From Candidatus Melainabacteria bacterium (GTDB lineage: Bacteria > Cyanobacteriota > Vampirovibrionia > Obscuribacterales > Obscuribacteraceae), in contig JADJWK010000002.1 in NCBI GenBank assembly GCA_016716405.1, positions 1 to 64,000 on the forward strand: DNA of 64,000 bases. The letters run 5' to 3'. A model generated the notes under the pieces. That model was not told the DNA's origin, did no database searches, and saw only the letters and a program-made list of their open reading frames with translations. Position 1 is the first letter of the stretch, and each line of letters starts with the position of its first letter. Shown piece by piece: positions 30,246-38,418 of this stretch. Both the position numbers and the translations under genes were made by a program.

Positions 30246-31880
30246 ATGTCTCACAGTGCTGCAAGCCTTTTTCGTCTGGGTGAGGACAAGACCGAATACC
30301 GGCATCTGACCGGGGATTTCGTCAAAGAGGAGATGATTGGCGGGCGCAAGATTCTCAAGGTCGAGCCCGAGGCCCTCACTGTCCTGGCGAAAGCTGCTTT
30401 TACCGATATCGCTCACCTTCTGAGAACCAGCCATCTCGAGAAGCTGAGAGGCATCCTGGATGATCCCGAGGCATCGGACAACGATCGATTCGTCGCCATG
30501 GAGCTCTTGAAAAACGCCAGCATCGCTGCCGGCGGAACCCTGCCCATGTGCCAGGATACCGGTACCGCCATCGTCGTCGCCCACAAGGGGGAAAATGTAT
30601 TCACCGGTGCCGATGACGGGTCCATGCTCAGCGAAGGGGTCCGCAAGACCTATAACGAGTGCAATCTTCGTTACAGCCAGATGGCACCGCTTTCTATGTA
30701 CGAAGAGACCAATACCGGCAGCAACCTTCCGGCTCAGATAGAGATCTACTCGGAGCCCGGCGATCAGTACGAGTTCTTATTCATCGCCAAGGGGGGCGGC
30801 TCCGCCAACAAGACTTATCTTATCCAGGAGACCAAATCGGTCCTCAATCATGATGCCCTGATCAAATTGCTCACCCAGAAAATCGGCGGTCTCGGCACAT
30901 CGGCTTGCCCTCCTTATCACCTGGCAGTGGTTATCGGTGGGCTGTCCGCCGAGCTTACTCTCAAGACCGTGAAGCTGGCAAGCTGTCACTATCTCGACAA
31001 CCTGCCTACGAAGGGCGACAAGTCCGGAGCCGCTTTCCGCGATCTGGAGCTCGAGAAGGAGATCTTCGAGATGACCCGCAAGCTGGGGATCGGCGCCCAG
31101 TTCGGCGGCAAGTATTTCTGCCATGACGTGCGGGTTATCCGTCTGCCCAGGCATGGCGCCAGCCTTCCTATCGGAATCGGAGTCTCATGCAGCGCCGATC
31201 GCCAGGCCATGGCCAAGATCGATAAGGACGGTCTCTGGCTCGAGCAGCTCGAGCACGATCCGGCTCGATTCCTTCCCGAAGTCGAAGAGAAAGACCTGAG
31301 CGGCCAGGCTCTGAAAGTCGATCTGAACCGGTCCATGGAGGAGATCCGCAAAGAGCTCTCGGGCAAGCCGCCGGGAACAAGACTGATGCTCACCGGCACT
31401 TTGCTGGTGGCCCGGGATATCGCCCATGCGAAATGGAAAGAGATCGTCGAGAGCGGCAAAGATCTGCCCGAATACACTCGCAAGCACCCGATCTATTATG
31501 CCGGTCCCGCCAAGACTCCGGCAGGCTATGCCTCCGGCTCTTTCGGTCCGACCACCGCCGGGCGCATGGACTCTTATGCCGATCTGCTCATGCAGCGCGG
31601 CGCCAGCCTGATCACCCTGGCCAAGGGCAATCGCGGCGCCAACGTTCGTGAAGCATGCGGACAATGGGGCGGTTTCTACCTCGGTACTATCGGTGGTGCA
31701 GCCGCCAGGCTCGCCCAGGACTCGATCAAGAAAGTGGAAGTGATCGATTTTCCCGAGCTGGGCATGGAAGCGGTGCACCAGATCCAGGTCGAGGATTTCC
31801 CGGCTTTCATCGTGATCAATGACAGAGGCGAAGATTTCTACGCCGGCGTCATGGAAAAGCTCGTGGCAATAGAGAAATAG
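30246..31880 (+). CDS. fumarate hydratase, class I (iron-sulfur)
   Basis: About 544 residues, the usual length for the single-chain class I enzyme, which converts fumarate to malate. N-terminal and C-terminal catalytic parts are present: MCQDTGTAIV and SACPPYHLAVVIGG supply cluster Cys, with a third in GVSCSADRQ. The C-terminal half shows YYAGPAKTPAGYASGSFGP and TTAGRMDSYADLL. The ATG at 30246 has GAGGG about eight bases upstream; the frame extends to 30171 but without a better start. It ends 12 bases from the convergent TonB-like gene. Confidence 0.95.
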   Translation: MSHSAASLFRLGEDKTEYRHLTGDFVKEEMIGGRKILKVEPEALTVLAKAAFTDIAHLLRTSHLEKLRGILDDPEASDNDRFVAMELLKNASIAAGGTLPMCQDTGTAIVVAHKGENVFTGADDGSMLSEGVRKTYNECNLRYSQMAPLSMYEETNTGSNLPAQIEIYSEPGDQYEFLFIAKGGGSANKTYLIQETKSVLNHDALIKLLTQKIGGLGTSACPPYHLAVVIGGLSAELTLKTVKLASCHYLDNLPTKGDKSGAAFRDLELEKEIFEMTRKLGIGAQFGGKYFCHDVRVIRLPRHGASLPIGIGVSCSADRQAMAKIDKDGLWLEQLEHDPARFLPEVEEKDLSGQALKVDLNRSMEEIRKELSGKPPGTRLMLTGTLLVARDIAHAKWKEIVESGKDLPEYTRKHPIYYAGPAKTPAGYASGSFGPTTAGRMDSYADLLMQRGASLITLAKGNRGANVREACGQWGGFYLGTIGGAAARLAQDSIKKVEVIDFPELGMEAVHQIQVEDFPAFIVINDRGEDFYAGVMEKLVAIEK

Positions 31881-31892
31881 AGTCTCTTGCTT

Positions 31893-32939
31893 TCAGGGGG
31901 CCGCTTTCTGCACGTCGAAACCGGCTTCGCCTGTGACCGTGCGTCTCAGCTCGACATTGAAAACGACCTTTTTCCTGTCGCTGCCCCGGGGGAATCTCGG
32001 GATCTCATATCGGCTGATCAGATCTACCGAGCGCAGGGCGGCCTCGCGAAACTCGGTCTCGGCTTTGACATCGCGCTCGACACCTTCTGCCGGAGTGAAA
32101 TCCTCGACTATGCCCGAGATGTCCTGATTGACGGTCACAGTCACCTGGACATGAGCAGTTCCCGGACCGACCTCGGCGTGTTTCCAGCGGGCATAGATAG
32201 CTCCCGCCGTGAGGCGGAACCATTGCTGCCAGCTCGCTGTCACCGGTCGAGCCGAGATCCCCTTCAGTAGAAGAGGGCTGGCATTGAGACCGGCCGCGCC
32301 TTTTGCCGATGATTCCTGCGCAGACCAGGAGCCACCCAGACCTTCCCTTGTCGATCCTGGTACCGATACATGGACCTGATATCCGGGTGAGAAGGCCACG
32401 GCTCCGTATGGCGAATGCCTGATGATCGGCAGATGGTGGTATGGGTCAGGCGTCATATGCTTGGGCTGAGGTATCTCTTTGACCGCGAGTCCCGGAGAAT
32501 AGGTCATCAGTCCGTTGGCGGGGGTGTGAGAGACTGCCGAGCTGTTGGGGTTCCAGGGAGCGGGACGGGGAGGAGGGCTCGTGTGGGCTTGCGAGAAGAG
32601 GGGGTGAGTCGCGCTCGTTGAGTGATGCGAGTATATGAAAGGAATTGTGCCGTGCGTCTGCCCGATCTGCGCGTTCAAAAGAGGATGGTATTGCGGCACC
32701 GGTCTATGTCCGGCTGGATACATGGAGCCGCTGAACTGGATTGCACCGGCTCCGTGCAGCTGGCTGGCCTTCTGACTCCCGGTCGTGACTTCCACATGAG
32801 GTTTGAGAGAAGCGCCATCCTGAATCCCTCCCTGAAGGACGCCGGAGCTTTCCTGGCCCGGTGCTTCCGGAGCGGTCGATAAAATGCTCAGAAGGGTTGT
32901 GAGCAGGATGCTCGTTACCGAAAGTGAACTGGAGCGCAT
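31893..32939 (-). CDS. secreted protein with TonB-C-terminal-like domain (paralogue 1)
   Basis: A 348-residue protein with a signal peptide and a Pro/His/Ser-rich middle that contains two degenerate copies of a YSPGYxV motif (GLMTYSPGLAV, AVAFSPGYQVHV). The C-terminal 110 residues resemble a TonB/TolA C-terminal fold: WQQWFRLTAGAIYARWKH, then VQVTVTVNQDISGIVEDF, and a YEIPRFPRGSDRKKVVFNVE strand. There is no N-terminal membrane anchor of the TonB type beyond the signal peptide, so it is not a standard energy transducer. The gene at 33554 is a close paralogue; a small membrane protein lies between them. Confidence 0.75.
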   Translation of the reverse strand: MRSSSLSVTSILLTTLLSILSTAPEAPGQESSGVLQGGIQDGASLKPHVEVTTGSQKASQLHGAGAIQFSGSMYPAGHRPVPQYHPLLNAQIGQTHGTIPFIYSHHSTSATHPLFSQAHTSPPPRPAPWNPNSSAVSHTPANGLMTYSPGLAVKEIPQPKHMTPDPYHHLPIIRHSPYGAVAFSPGYQVHVSVPGSTREGLGGSWSAQESSAKGAAGLNASPLLLKGISARPVTASWQQWFRLTAGAIYARWKHAEVGPGTAHVQVTVTVNQDISGIVEDFTPAEGVERDVKAETEFREAALRSVDLISRYEIPRFPRGSDRKKVVFNVELRRTVTGEAGFDVQKAAP

Positions 32940-32984
32940 GCTTATCTTCTACCCGCTATCCCTGACTCGGGATCGGATATCTGC

Positions 32985-33506
32985 TCAGCTCACCTTGAGA
33001 ATCTCGAAACCCCTGCCCTTCAAATGATCGATAAGCACTCTGCCGCAGCCGGGCATCAACCAGAGAGGTAGATCCAGCGTCTTCTCGTGAGCCGTTGTGA
33101 GAATGAGCGAGGCAGAATCCTGATATGGATAATACTCGCAGGATACTACCTCGTTCAGATTGATGCGCGTGTACTTCCTCTCGTTGGAAAGCTGGTCCAG
33201 CTCGAAGAAGTAGAGAAAATCGCCGGCGATCTCGATGACGAATTGCGTGGCGATTCTGTGTCTCAGCCGCCGGAGGGATAGAATGAGATAGGCCGCGAAG
33301 ACCGAATTGATCACCAGTATCATCGAGGCGAAAGCGGCGCTTTGCGAGTAGGTTGTCCAGGCTGCGATGTACCAGACGATCACGAAAGCACAGGCGAACA
33401 GATACACGCCGGTCACGGAAAAATAGCCTGGGCGCTCGCTTGCTGGTAGCGATGTGAGTTGAATCCGCGCCGAATGAGTGTCGTAGATTTGTGCAGTGTT
33501 GTTCAT
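32985..33506 (-). CDS. hypothetical membrane protein with two membrane segments
   Basis: A 173-residue protein. Two hydrophobic segments (about 30-48 and 58-77) form a hairpin near the N terminus, followed by a soluble domain of about 95 residues with a strand-rich pattern (RHRIATQFVIEIAGDFLYFF). The layout resembles small bacterial PH-like membrane proteins, but I cannot confirm this. It lies between the two TonB-like paralogues on the same strand, with gaps of 45 and 47 bases, and may act with them in the envelope. No Shine-Dalgarno is visible. Confidence 0.65.
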   Translation of the reverse strand: MNNTAQIYDTHSARIQLTSLPASERPGYFSVTGVYLFACAFVIVWYIAAWTTYSQSAAFASMILVINSVFAAYLILSLRRLRHRIATQFVIEIAGDFLYFFELDQLSNERKYTRINLNEVVSCEYYPYQDSASLILTTAHEKTLDLPLWLMPGCGRVLIDHLKGRGFEILKVS

Positions 33507-33553
33507 ACTCAGTTGCTAGCACATTCGAGGCAAAGCGATGCCGCCTTTTCCGC

Positions 33554-34858
33554 TCATTCTTGAATAGCCGCTCTGGCGACGTCGAATCCTGCCGCACCAT
33601 CCACGGTTCTTCTCATGTCGACGGCAAAGACCACCTCAGTCTTTGCCGATCCCCTGGGAAAGCTGGGAATCTCGAAACGGCTCAGGAGATTGACCGAGCG
33701 CAATGCTGCTTCGCGAAACTCGGTCTCGGCATGGATATCGCGCTCGACACCTTCGGCAGGGGTGAAATCTTCCACCTGACCGACTATATCCCGATTGGCG
33801 GTGACGGTGACGCGTACCCGGGCGAGCCCCGGGCCAACCGCGGCATACTGCCAGCGACTGTATATGGCCGAAGCGGTTTTGGTGTACCATTGTTGCCAGT
33901 TTTCGGCCACAGGCTCGGCGGCGACTCCATCCAGGAGCAGCGGTCTTGCGTCGAGAGCCCCGGGAAGAACCGGCTGAGCGAAGATCATATTGGCGGGAAT
34001 GCCTATGGGGGTGGCGTTGAGGCCGCCGTCGCCACCGGGGGATCCTGCCGACCAGTTACCACCGAGGCTCGATTTGATCAGGCCCGGCACCGAGACCGCC
34101 ACTTCGTAGCCCGGCGAGTATGCAACGATTCCTTTTCTGGCTGGCTTGATGGCGACTTCGTAGCCCGGTGAATATGATTTGATTCCTTTGGTGCCGGCTG
34201 CTTCTTTTACTTCGTAGCCAGGACGGTAGGTGCTGATACCACTAATAGTGGTGCTCGCATGAGCCATGGGGAGAGAGCCTGACGAATAGACGCCGAATTC
34301 CGGAGACCAGGTCATGATGCCGTTGCGGGATGGGGTGATCTTGATCTCGTCGGCATCCCCGTAGGTGGTGATTCCTTTATACGATGATCCCACCGAGATG
34401 GTTCCGCCGCCGGTGGACTCGAACCTGGTCTGAGAGGAGGGACCGAAAGTCATAATGCCGTTGCGTGGTGTGAGAGTGTAGGTCGAGACTGGCGGAATTG
34501 TCCCGCCATAGGTCCTGATGTGCGGCGATGGTCCGGAGGGCGCGCGAAATACCGGGTGTGGCAGGGGTTGTCCAGGCTTGTAACTGTTGCCCCCGGCATA
34601 TTGAGTGATTCCGGCGCCCATTGGTGTCCCCGCGGGCTTGCCCTGACTGCCGGGGATCACGTCCAGGTGCGGCTTGAGACTGGCTTCGTCTTTGACACCG
34701 CCTTCGAGAGTCTTGCCTTTCTTGCTGCTACCGGTATCCTGCTTCTCTATCGAGCCTTGCAAGTCTGCCTGACCGGCTCCGGCAGCGCGTGCTTGCAGCC
34801 CCGAGCAGGAAAGGCTCAGCGATAGCAGGCACGATAGCAGGGCGAAATTGACACGCAT
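33554..34858 (-). CDS. secreted protein with YSPGYEV repeats and TonB-C-terminal-like domain (paralogue 2)
   Basis: A 434-residue protein. The signal peptide is followed by a region (about 130-270) with five or more repeats of about 20-25 residues built on GI-x-x-YSPGYEV (GISTYRPGYEV, GIKSYSPGYEV, GIVAYSPGYEV). The C-terminal domain (about 315-430) is a TonB/TolA-like fold: WQQWYTKTASAIYSRWQY, then RVRVTVTANRDIVGQVEDFT, and an FEIPSFPRGSAKTEVVFAVD strand. It shares about half of that domain's residues with the protein at 31893. A TAGATT box lies six bases before the ATG, so the transcript may be leaderless. No ExbB/ExbD genes are present nearby. Confidence 0.78.
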   Translation of the reverse strand: MRVNFALLSCLLSLSLSCSGLQARAAGAGQADLQGSIEKQDTGSSKKGKTLEGGVKDEASLKPHLDVIPGSQGKPAGTPMGAGITQYAGGNSYKPGQPLPHPVFRAPSGPSPHIRTYGGTIPPVSTYTLTPRNGIMTFGPSSQTRFESTGGGTISVGSSYKGITTYGDADEIKITPSRNGIMTWSPEFGVYSSGSLPMAHASTTISGISTYRPGYEVKEAAGTKGIKSYSPGYEVAIKPARKGIVAYSPGYEVAVSVPGLIKSSLGGNWSAGSPGGDGGLNATPIGIPANMIFAQPVLPGALDARPLLLDGVAAEPVAENWQQWYTKTASAIYSRWQYAAVGPGLARVRVTVTANRDIVGQVEDFTPAEGVERDIHAETEFREAALRSVNLLSRFEIPSFPRGSAKTEVVFAVDMRRTVDGAAGFDVARAAIQE

Positions 34859-34864
34859 ATTTTC

Positions 34865-34870
34865 AATCTA
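34865..34870 (-). promoter_or_regulatory. -10-like box TAGATT, 6 nt before the TonB-like start
   Basis: TAGATT on the minus strand ends six bases before the ATG at 34858, with only GAAAAT between and no Shine-Dalgarno. Confidence 0.5.
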
Positions 34871-35062
34871 CCACCGGCCGGGGTATAGCCAACCCGACAG
34901 AGGCGGCACGCCCGGGCTCGAAAGGGTGAATGGCAGGCACAATCGGGCTTTTCGCCATGCCGAAAGCGTCTATATGGAAATTTCGTTTTTTCGAGCCGTT
35001 TTCGGACGGGGCGGGTATAGACTCTAAGGCGTCCTACGTCAGATACCGATGCGAGATTCGAT

Positions 35063-35971
35063 ATGATCAAGTTGCGGAGCGTGTTTCCCCTGACTCTGGC
35101 ACTGGCGTTCCTGCTGTTGCTGCCTGTTTCGACCCAGGGCAAGGAGAAAGAGAACAAGGATACCATTGTCGGACCGGCAAAAGTGACTATGGGAGACAAT
35201 GTCGCCACTATCGATCTGCCTGAAGGCTACGCTTTCATCAAGCAGGATGTCGCCCAGAAAATCCTGGAGGAGCAGGGCAATCCTCATGAAGGTGTCCTGG
35301 GGATGCTTATTCCCAAGCCCAAAGGGGAAGACGAGTCCGTGGAGTTTTTCGTGGTCTGCATGTTCCATGATATGGGCTATGTGAAAGACGACGATGCCGA
35401 GAAGATCGACGCGAAAGAGCTCCTCGAGAGCTACAAGGAGGGCACCAGGGAGCAGAACAAAGAGCTCGAGTCCCGGGGCATTCCGCCGGTCTACATCGCC
35501 GGCTGGGCTGAAGAGCCGCACTATGACAGGACCGTACACCACGTCATCTGGGGCATCTCGGCCAGGGATGAGGACTCCGAGAACTCTCCTGTCACCCTGG
35601 TCAACTACAATACTCGGATTCTCGGACGCAAAGGCGTTCTTTCCATGAACCTCGTTACCGGCCCCGACACTCTCAACGAGGATAAGCGCCAGGTCAACGA
35701 GCTCCTCAAAAAGACTTCCTTTGTAGCCGGCAATCGCTATGAAGATTTCAAGCCAGGCGTGGACAAAGAGTCTGGTCTCGGTCTTACCGGTCTCATACTG
35801 GGTGGCGGAGCGCTGGCCGTGGCCGCCAAGACCGGATTGCTGGGCGCTCTTAGCAAATGGCTGATTGCCGCCGTGCTTATCGGCAAGAAATTCATCATCG
35901 TTATCGTCCTGGCTGCGGTTGCCGGCTTGAAGGCGCTTTTCGGCGGGGGCAAGAAGAACGACTACGAATAG
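35063..35971 (+). CDS. DUF2167-type envelope protein
   Basis: A 302-residue protein with a signal peptide (LTLALAFLLLLPVSTQG), then a DUF2167-like domain (VATIDLPEGYAFIKQDVAQ, VLGMLIPKPKGEDE, RKGVLSMNLVTGPDT) and two C-terminal hydrophobic segments ending in KKNDYE. DUF2167 proteins are envelope proteins of unknown function. A -10-like TATAGA at 35017-35022 would give a leader of about 35 bases. It is divergent from the TonB-like gene and convergent with the selenoprotein gene. Confidence 0.8.
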   Translation: MIKLRSVFPLTLALAFLLLLPVSTQGKEKENKDTIVGPAKVTMGDNVATIDLPEGYAFIKQDVAQKILEEQGNPHEGVLGMLIPKPKGEDESVEFFVVCMFHDMGYVKDDDAEKIDAKELLESYKEGTREQNKELESRGIPPVYIAGWAEEPHYDRTVHHVIWGISARDEDSENSPVTLVNYNTRILGRKGVLSMNLVTGPDTLNEDKRQVNELLKKTSFVAGNRYEDFKPGVDKESGLGLTGLILGGGALAVAAKTGLLGALSKWLIAAVLIGKKFIIVIVLAAVAGLKALFGGGKKNDYE

Positions 35972-36102
35972 AATTTCTAATGCCGGTGAGCTCAGCATCT
36001 TTATGTCGATGGATAGTGCATCTACCCATGGTGTCATGGCATCGGAGTTGGTGATGGTCGATAGATTCACCCGGGCGATGCGGGTAATCAAAGTGCCGCC
36101 GC

Positions 36103-36126
36103 CCTCCGGGGAGGAACTTTATTTTT
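36103..36126 (+). terminator. possible weak terminator after the DUF2167 gene
   Basis: CCTC, loop CGGG, GAGG is followed by AACTTTATTTTT. The stem is only 4-5 bp, so this is tentative. It lies between the convergent genes ending at 35971 and 36130. Confidence 0.35.
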
Positions 36127-36129
36127 GGC

Positions 36130-37305
36130 TCAGTGCTGGCCCCAGAGGACTTTTTCCTTCGAGCCTGCGCTTGTCACCGGCGAACCACCTCCCCGGACCC
36201 AGTTGCTGGCCGGGCGGCTGCTCTCGCCCGTCATGCGGGTCTGGCGCCGCCTGACCTGATCCGGCACCTGACCGATGAATTCTTTGTGGCGCACAGCTTC
36301 CGGCGGCTTGTCAGAGACTCGGCCATTGTCGATGAACTCTCCGCGGGTATTGCGAAAGTCCTCGTTCTTGTCGTAGAGAGGGCGGCCGTAGTCCGAGAAG
36401 ACGGCTACGTCGAACTTGCTGTAGGGGACGAAAGGACGGCTCGCCATACGCTCGTGCAGGATCCGGTCGGTTGTCTTGAAAGCGTTGGACGCGGACATTC
36501 TTCCTTGATTTCTCTGATTCCTCTGACCGGCTTGACCATTCCCCCTCTTCTTGTTGAGCACTCCGAGAGCGGCTCCGCGATCGAGGATGGTATCGGATGT
36601 ATTGAGCCGGTGCTCCGCCTCATACTCCTGGTCGAAGCTCTGCATGCGGCTTCGCATCACCATGCTGGCTGGATGCTCGTCGATATGCGCCATTTGCATT
36701 TGCTGGAAGAGCTGTTTCTTTTGAGTGCTGCTGTAATGCGGATTTGTGTAGAGATCGTGGATACGCGCAGCGAAAGCCACCTCGCGAACGAGATCGCTGG
36801 GGTTCCAGTAGCCGGGCAGGCAGTGCATTACCGTGCCGTCGCCGGCCAGCAGGAATGTCTGGAGATTGTGGGGTCCGGCTCCATTGGTGGTGTTGATGGC
36901 GTTGCCGCCGACTTTGTGGCTGCCGGAGAATCCGGAATAGGGCTCGGAGGAGATGTCGCGATAGCCGCAGACGACCTCGTCCCTCAATACCGAAAGTGCT
37001 GGTTCTTGCGAGAGCGACACGGCTCTCAGGCTATTGGCGGCACTTCACGTGGCGCCGTCCATCTTGCCTACCAGATGGACCCAGAGGACCATTTTGCTCT
37101 CTTTCCTGGCGTCCATAAGGGCGCTATTGAGAGAAGTGTGCCACTTGATGTTCGAGTTGACCTTTTTTATATTCTCCTTTGCCTGATCGCCCTGGATGAC
37201 AATCTGCCTGGCATCGGCGGGGCAGAACCCGACAATCAGAGATAGAGATAGAGATAGAGATAGAGACAGTGTCAGGGCGGTGACCACTCGAGATTTATGT
37301 GCCAT
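36130..37305 (-). CDS. candidate selenoprotein: secreted thioredoxin-like protein with in-frame UGA
   Basis: Reading the UGA at 37045-37047 as selenocysteine gives 391 residues. The signal peptide contains an unusual run of Leu-Ser pairs. A thioredoxin-like start follows (WHTSLNSALMDARKESKMVL), then VHLVGKMDGAT-U-SAANSLRAV, with Sec at residue 87 where thioredoxin-like families carry a redox Cys. The same frame continues as conserved-looking protein: VVCGYRDISSEPYSG, NTTNGAGPHNLQTFLL and HCLPGYWNPSDL. The second half has no start of its own except a GTG at 37020 that would lose the signal peptide. A SECIS-like hairpin follows the UGA. The alternative is a nonsense mutation; TGA ends many other genes here. 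Confidence 0.65.
37010..37027 (-). promoter_or_regulatory. SECIS-like hairpin downstream of the in-frame UGA
   Basis: On the minus strand GAGAGC (37027-37022), loop CGTGTC, GCTCTC (37015-37010) forms a 6-bp stem. The loop begins 23 bases after the UGA, and G is its second base. Bacterial SECIS elements require a short stem-loop with a G in the first two loop positions about 16-37 bases after the UGA. Confidence 0.55.
37238..37266. repeat. hexanucleotide repeat (agagat)n in a signal peptide
   Basis: About 4.8 copies of agagat on the plus strand encode the Leu-Ser run in the signal peptide of the selenoprotein candidate. Unit loss or gain changes the hydrophobic core length by two residues without shifting the frame. 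Confidence 0.9.
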
Positions 37306-37534
37306 GGCGAAACCCTCGATTTCGTTTATATAGATGGAGCCCGGTCCGAGATCGGTCCCGGGGACCTTGCCCTCGGCTCGAACAGGGCTCCATATTGACA
37401 AACGACTTTTGTTCCAGGAAAGTTCAATTGCAATCGTGATTTAATCTTTAAATCCAATGATTACTCCAATGTTCCTATCTTGGTAGTTTTCGGAGCCTGA
37501 GGCTATGGTTGAGAAGGGAGCCCGGATTTAATCT

Positions 37535-37954
37535 ATGGACGAAAGCGCCAAAGAGAAGCGATTACCTGTGCCGATCATAGTTGTCGGCGTCATTCTCGTC
37601 GTTATAGTAGCCCTGGTGGTTGTCCAGTCAACCGGCAAGAAGTCTCTGGTGACAGCCTCGGGAGAGGTCACCGAGATACTCGAGTCAGGCGGAGAAGACT
37701 CCAGCGTGGAGAAAGGAACAATCAAAATCAAATACAAGTTCACCCTGGCAGGCAAAGAGTATCAGCGAAGCCAGACGGTAAGGAGCGGACCGGGTCTGCT
37801 CCTTGCCCGGGGGCAGAGCATCAAGGTGCAGGCCCGGTCCGACGACCCGTCCGAGTCTCATATCGTGCTCCCGACACCGAACCGTTATCCGGACAAGTCC
37901 GGGATGAATTTCCGTACAATGCCCCAGAAGGGCGATCAAACGAGGAGCCCTTGA
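37535..37954 (+). CDS. membrane-anchored protein with DUF3592-like domain
   Basis: A 139-residue protein with one N-terminal membrane helix (VPIIVVGVILVVIVALVVVQ) and a small strand-rich domain (KIKYKFTLAGKEYQRSQTV, then GQSIKVQARSDDPSESHIV). The pattern of a membrane helix followed by Y-x-F-x-x-x-G-x-x-Y and a Pro/Asp-Pro motif resembles DUF3592. It is divergent from the selenoprotein gene across 230 bases and its stop is directly followed by the GTG of the next gene, so the two are cotranscribed. Confidence 0.65.
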   Translation: MDESAKEKRLPVPIIVVGVILVVIVALVVVQSTGKKSLVTASGEVTEILESGGEDSSVEKGTIKIKYKFTLAGKEYQRSQTVRSGPGLLLARGQSIKVQARSDDPSESHIVLPTPNRYPDKSGMNFRTMPQKGDQTRSP

Positions 37955-38332
37955 GTGAATACCATAATTGACAAGAACGAGCCTGAAAAGAACGAGCCGC
38001 TCAATGTCACGGGAGTAGCCCTGATCATAGCTGCTGCCGTTGCGCTCATGCTCGGCGTGGTCAGGGCTTTCCCCGACACCGCCATCTATTTCATCGTCGG
38101 CTTCTACGTATTCCTGCTCTTCCAGCCTGTTCTCAATGTGAAGGCCAGCACCCCGACCAGGCGTCTCGCTCTGGAGGCGGTCATCGCTGCTTTTGCCTGC
38201 GGTGTTCTGTTCATTCTTTTCAAGCTTTTCGGTGCCGAGCTCGATCAGGTGGAGGTGGCGATAATCTTTGCTGCCGGGCTCGGTATAAAGCTTGTTTTCT
38301 ACCCTGTCTACGGGGACGGCAGCGAGAATTGA
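37955..38332 (+). CDS. small hypothetical membrane protein, four predicted helices
   Basis: A 125-residue protein with four hydrophobic segments (GVALIIAAAVALMLGVVRAF, AIYFIVGFYVFLLFQPVL, LEAVIAAFACGVLFILFKLF and VAIIFAAGLGIKLVFYPV). It starts at a GTG immediately after the TGA of the preceding gene, so translation is probably coupled. No family is recognised. Together with the DUF3592-like protein it may form a small membrane unit. Confidence 0.7.
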   Translation: MNTIIDKNEPEKNEPLNVTGVALIIAAAVALMLGVVRAFPDTAIYFIVGFYVFLLFQPVLNVKASTPTRRLALEAVIAAFACGVLFILFKLFGAELDQVEVAIIFAAGLGIKLVFYPVYGDGSEN

Positions 38333-38418
38333 GCCTGTCTAATGTCTGTTCTTTCCGGCTGACGTAACTTAGTCGGACATAGCAGCTATAGGCACCGATA
38401 TAGATGAGGTTAGATTCC

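Noticed and set aside
31882..31892. Terminator between fumarase and the convergent TonB-like gene
   Set aside because: The 12-base spacer holds no hairpin.
36133..37245. 370-codon open frame on the plus strand across the selenoprotein gene
   Set aside because: Its composition is that of an antisense shadow (Val/Leu/Ala/Arg-rich, no motif), while the minus strand shows a signal peptide and coherent protein.
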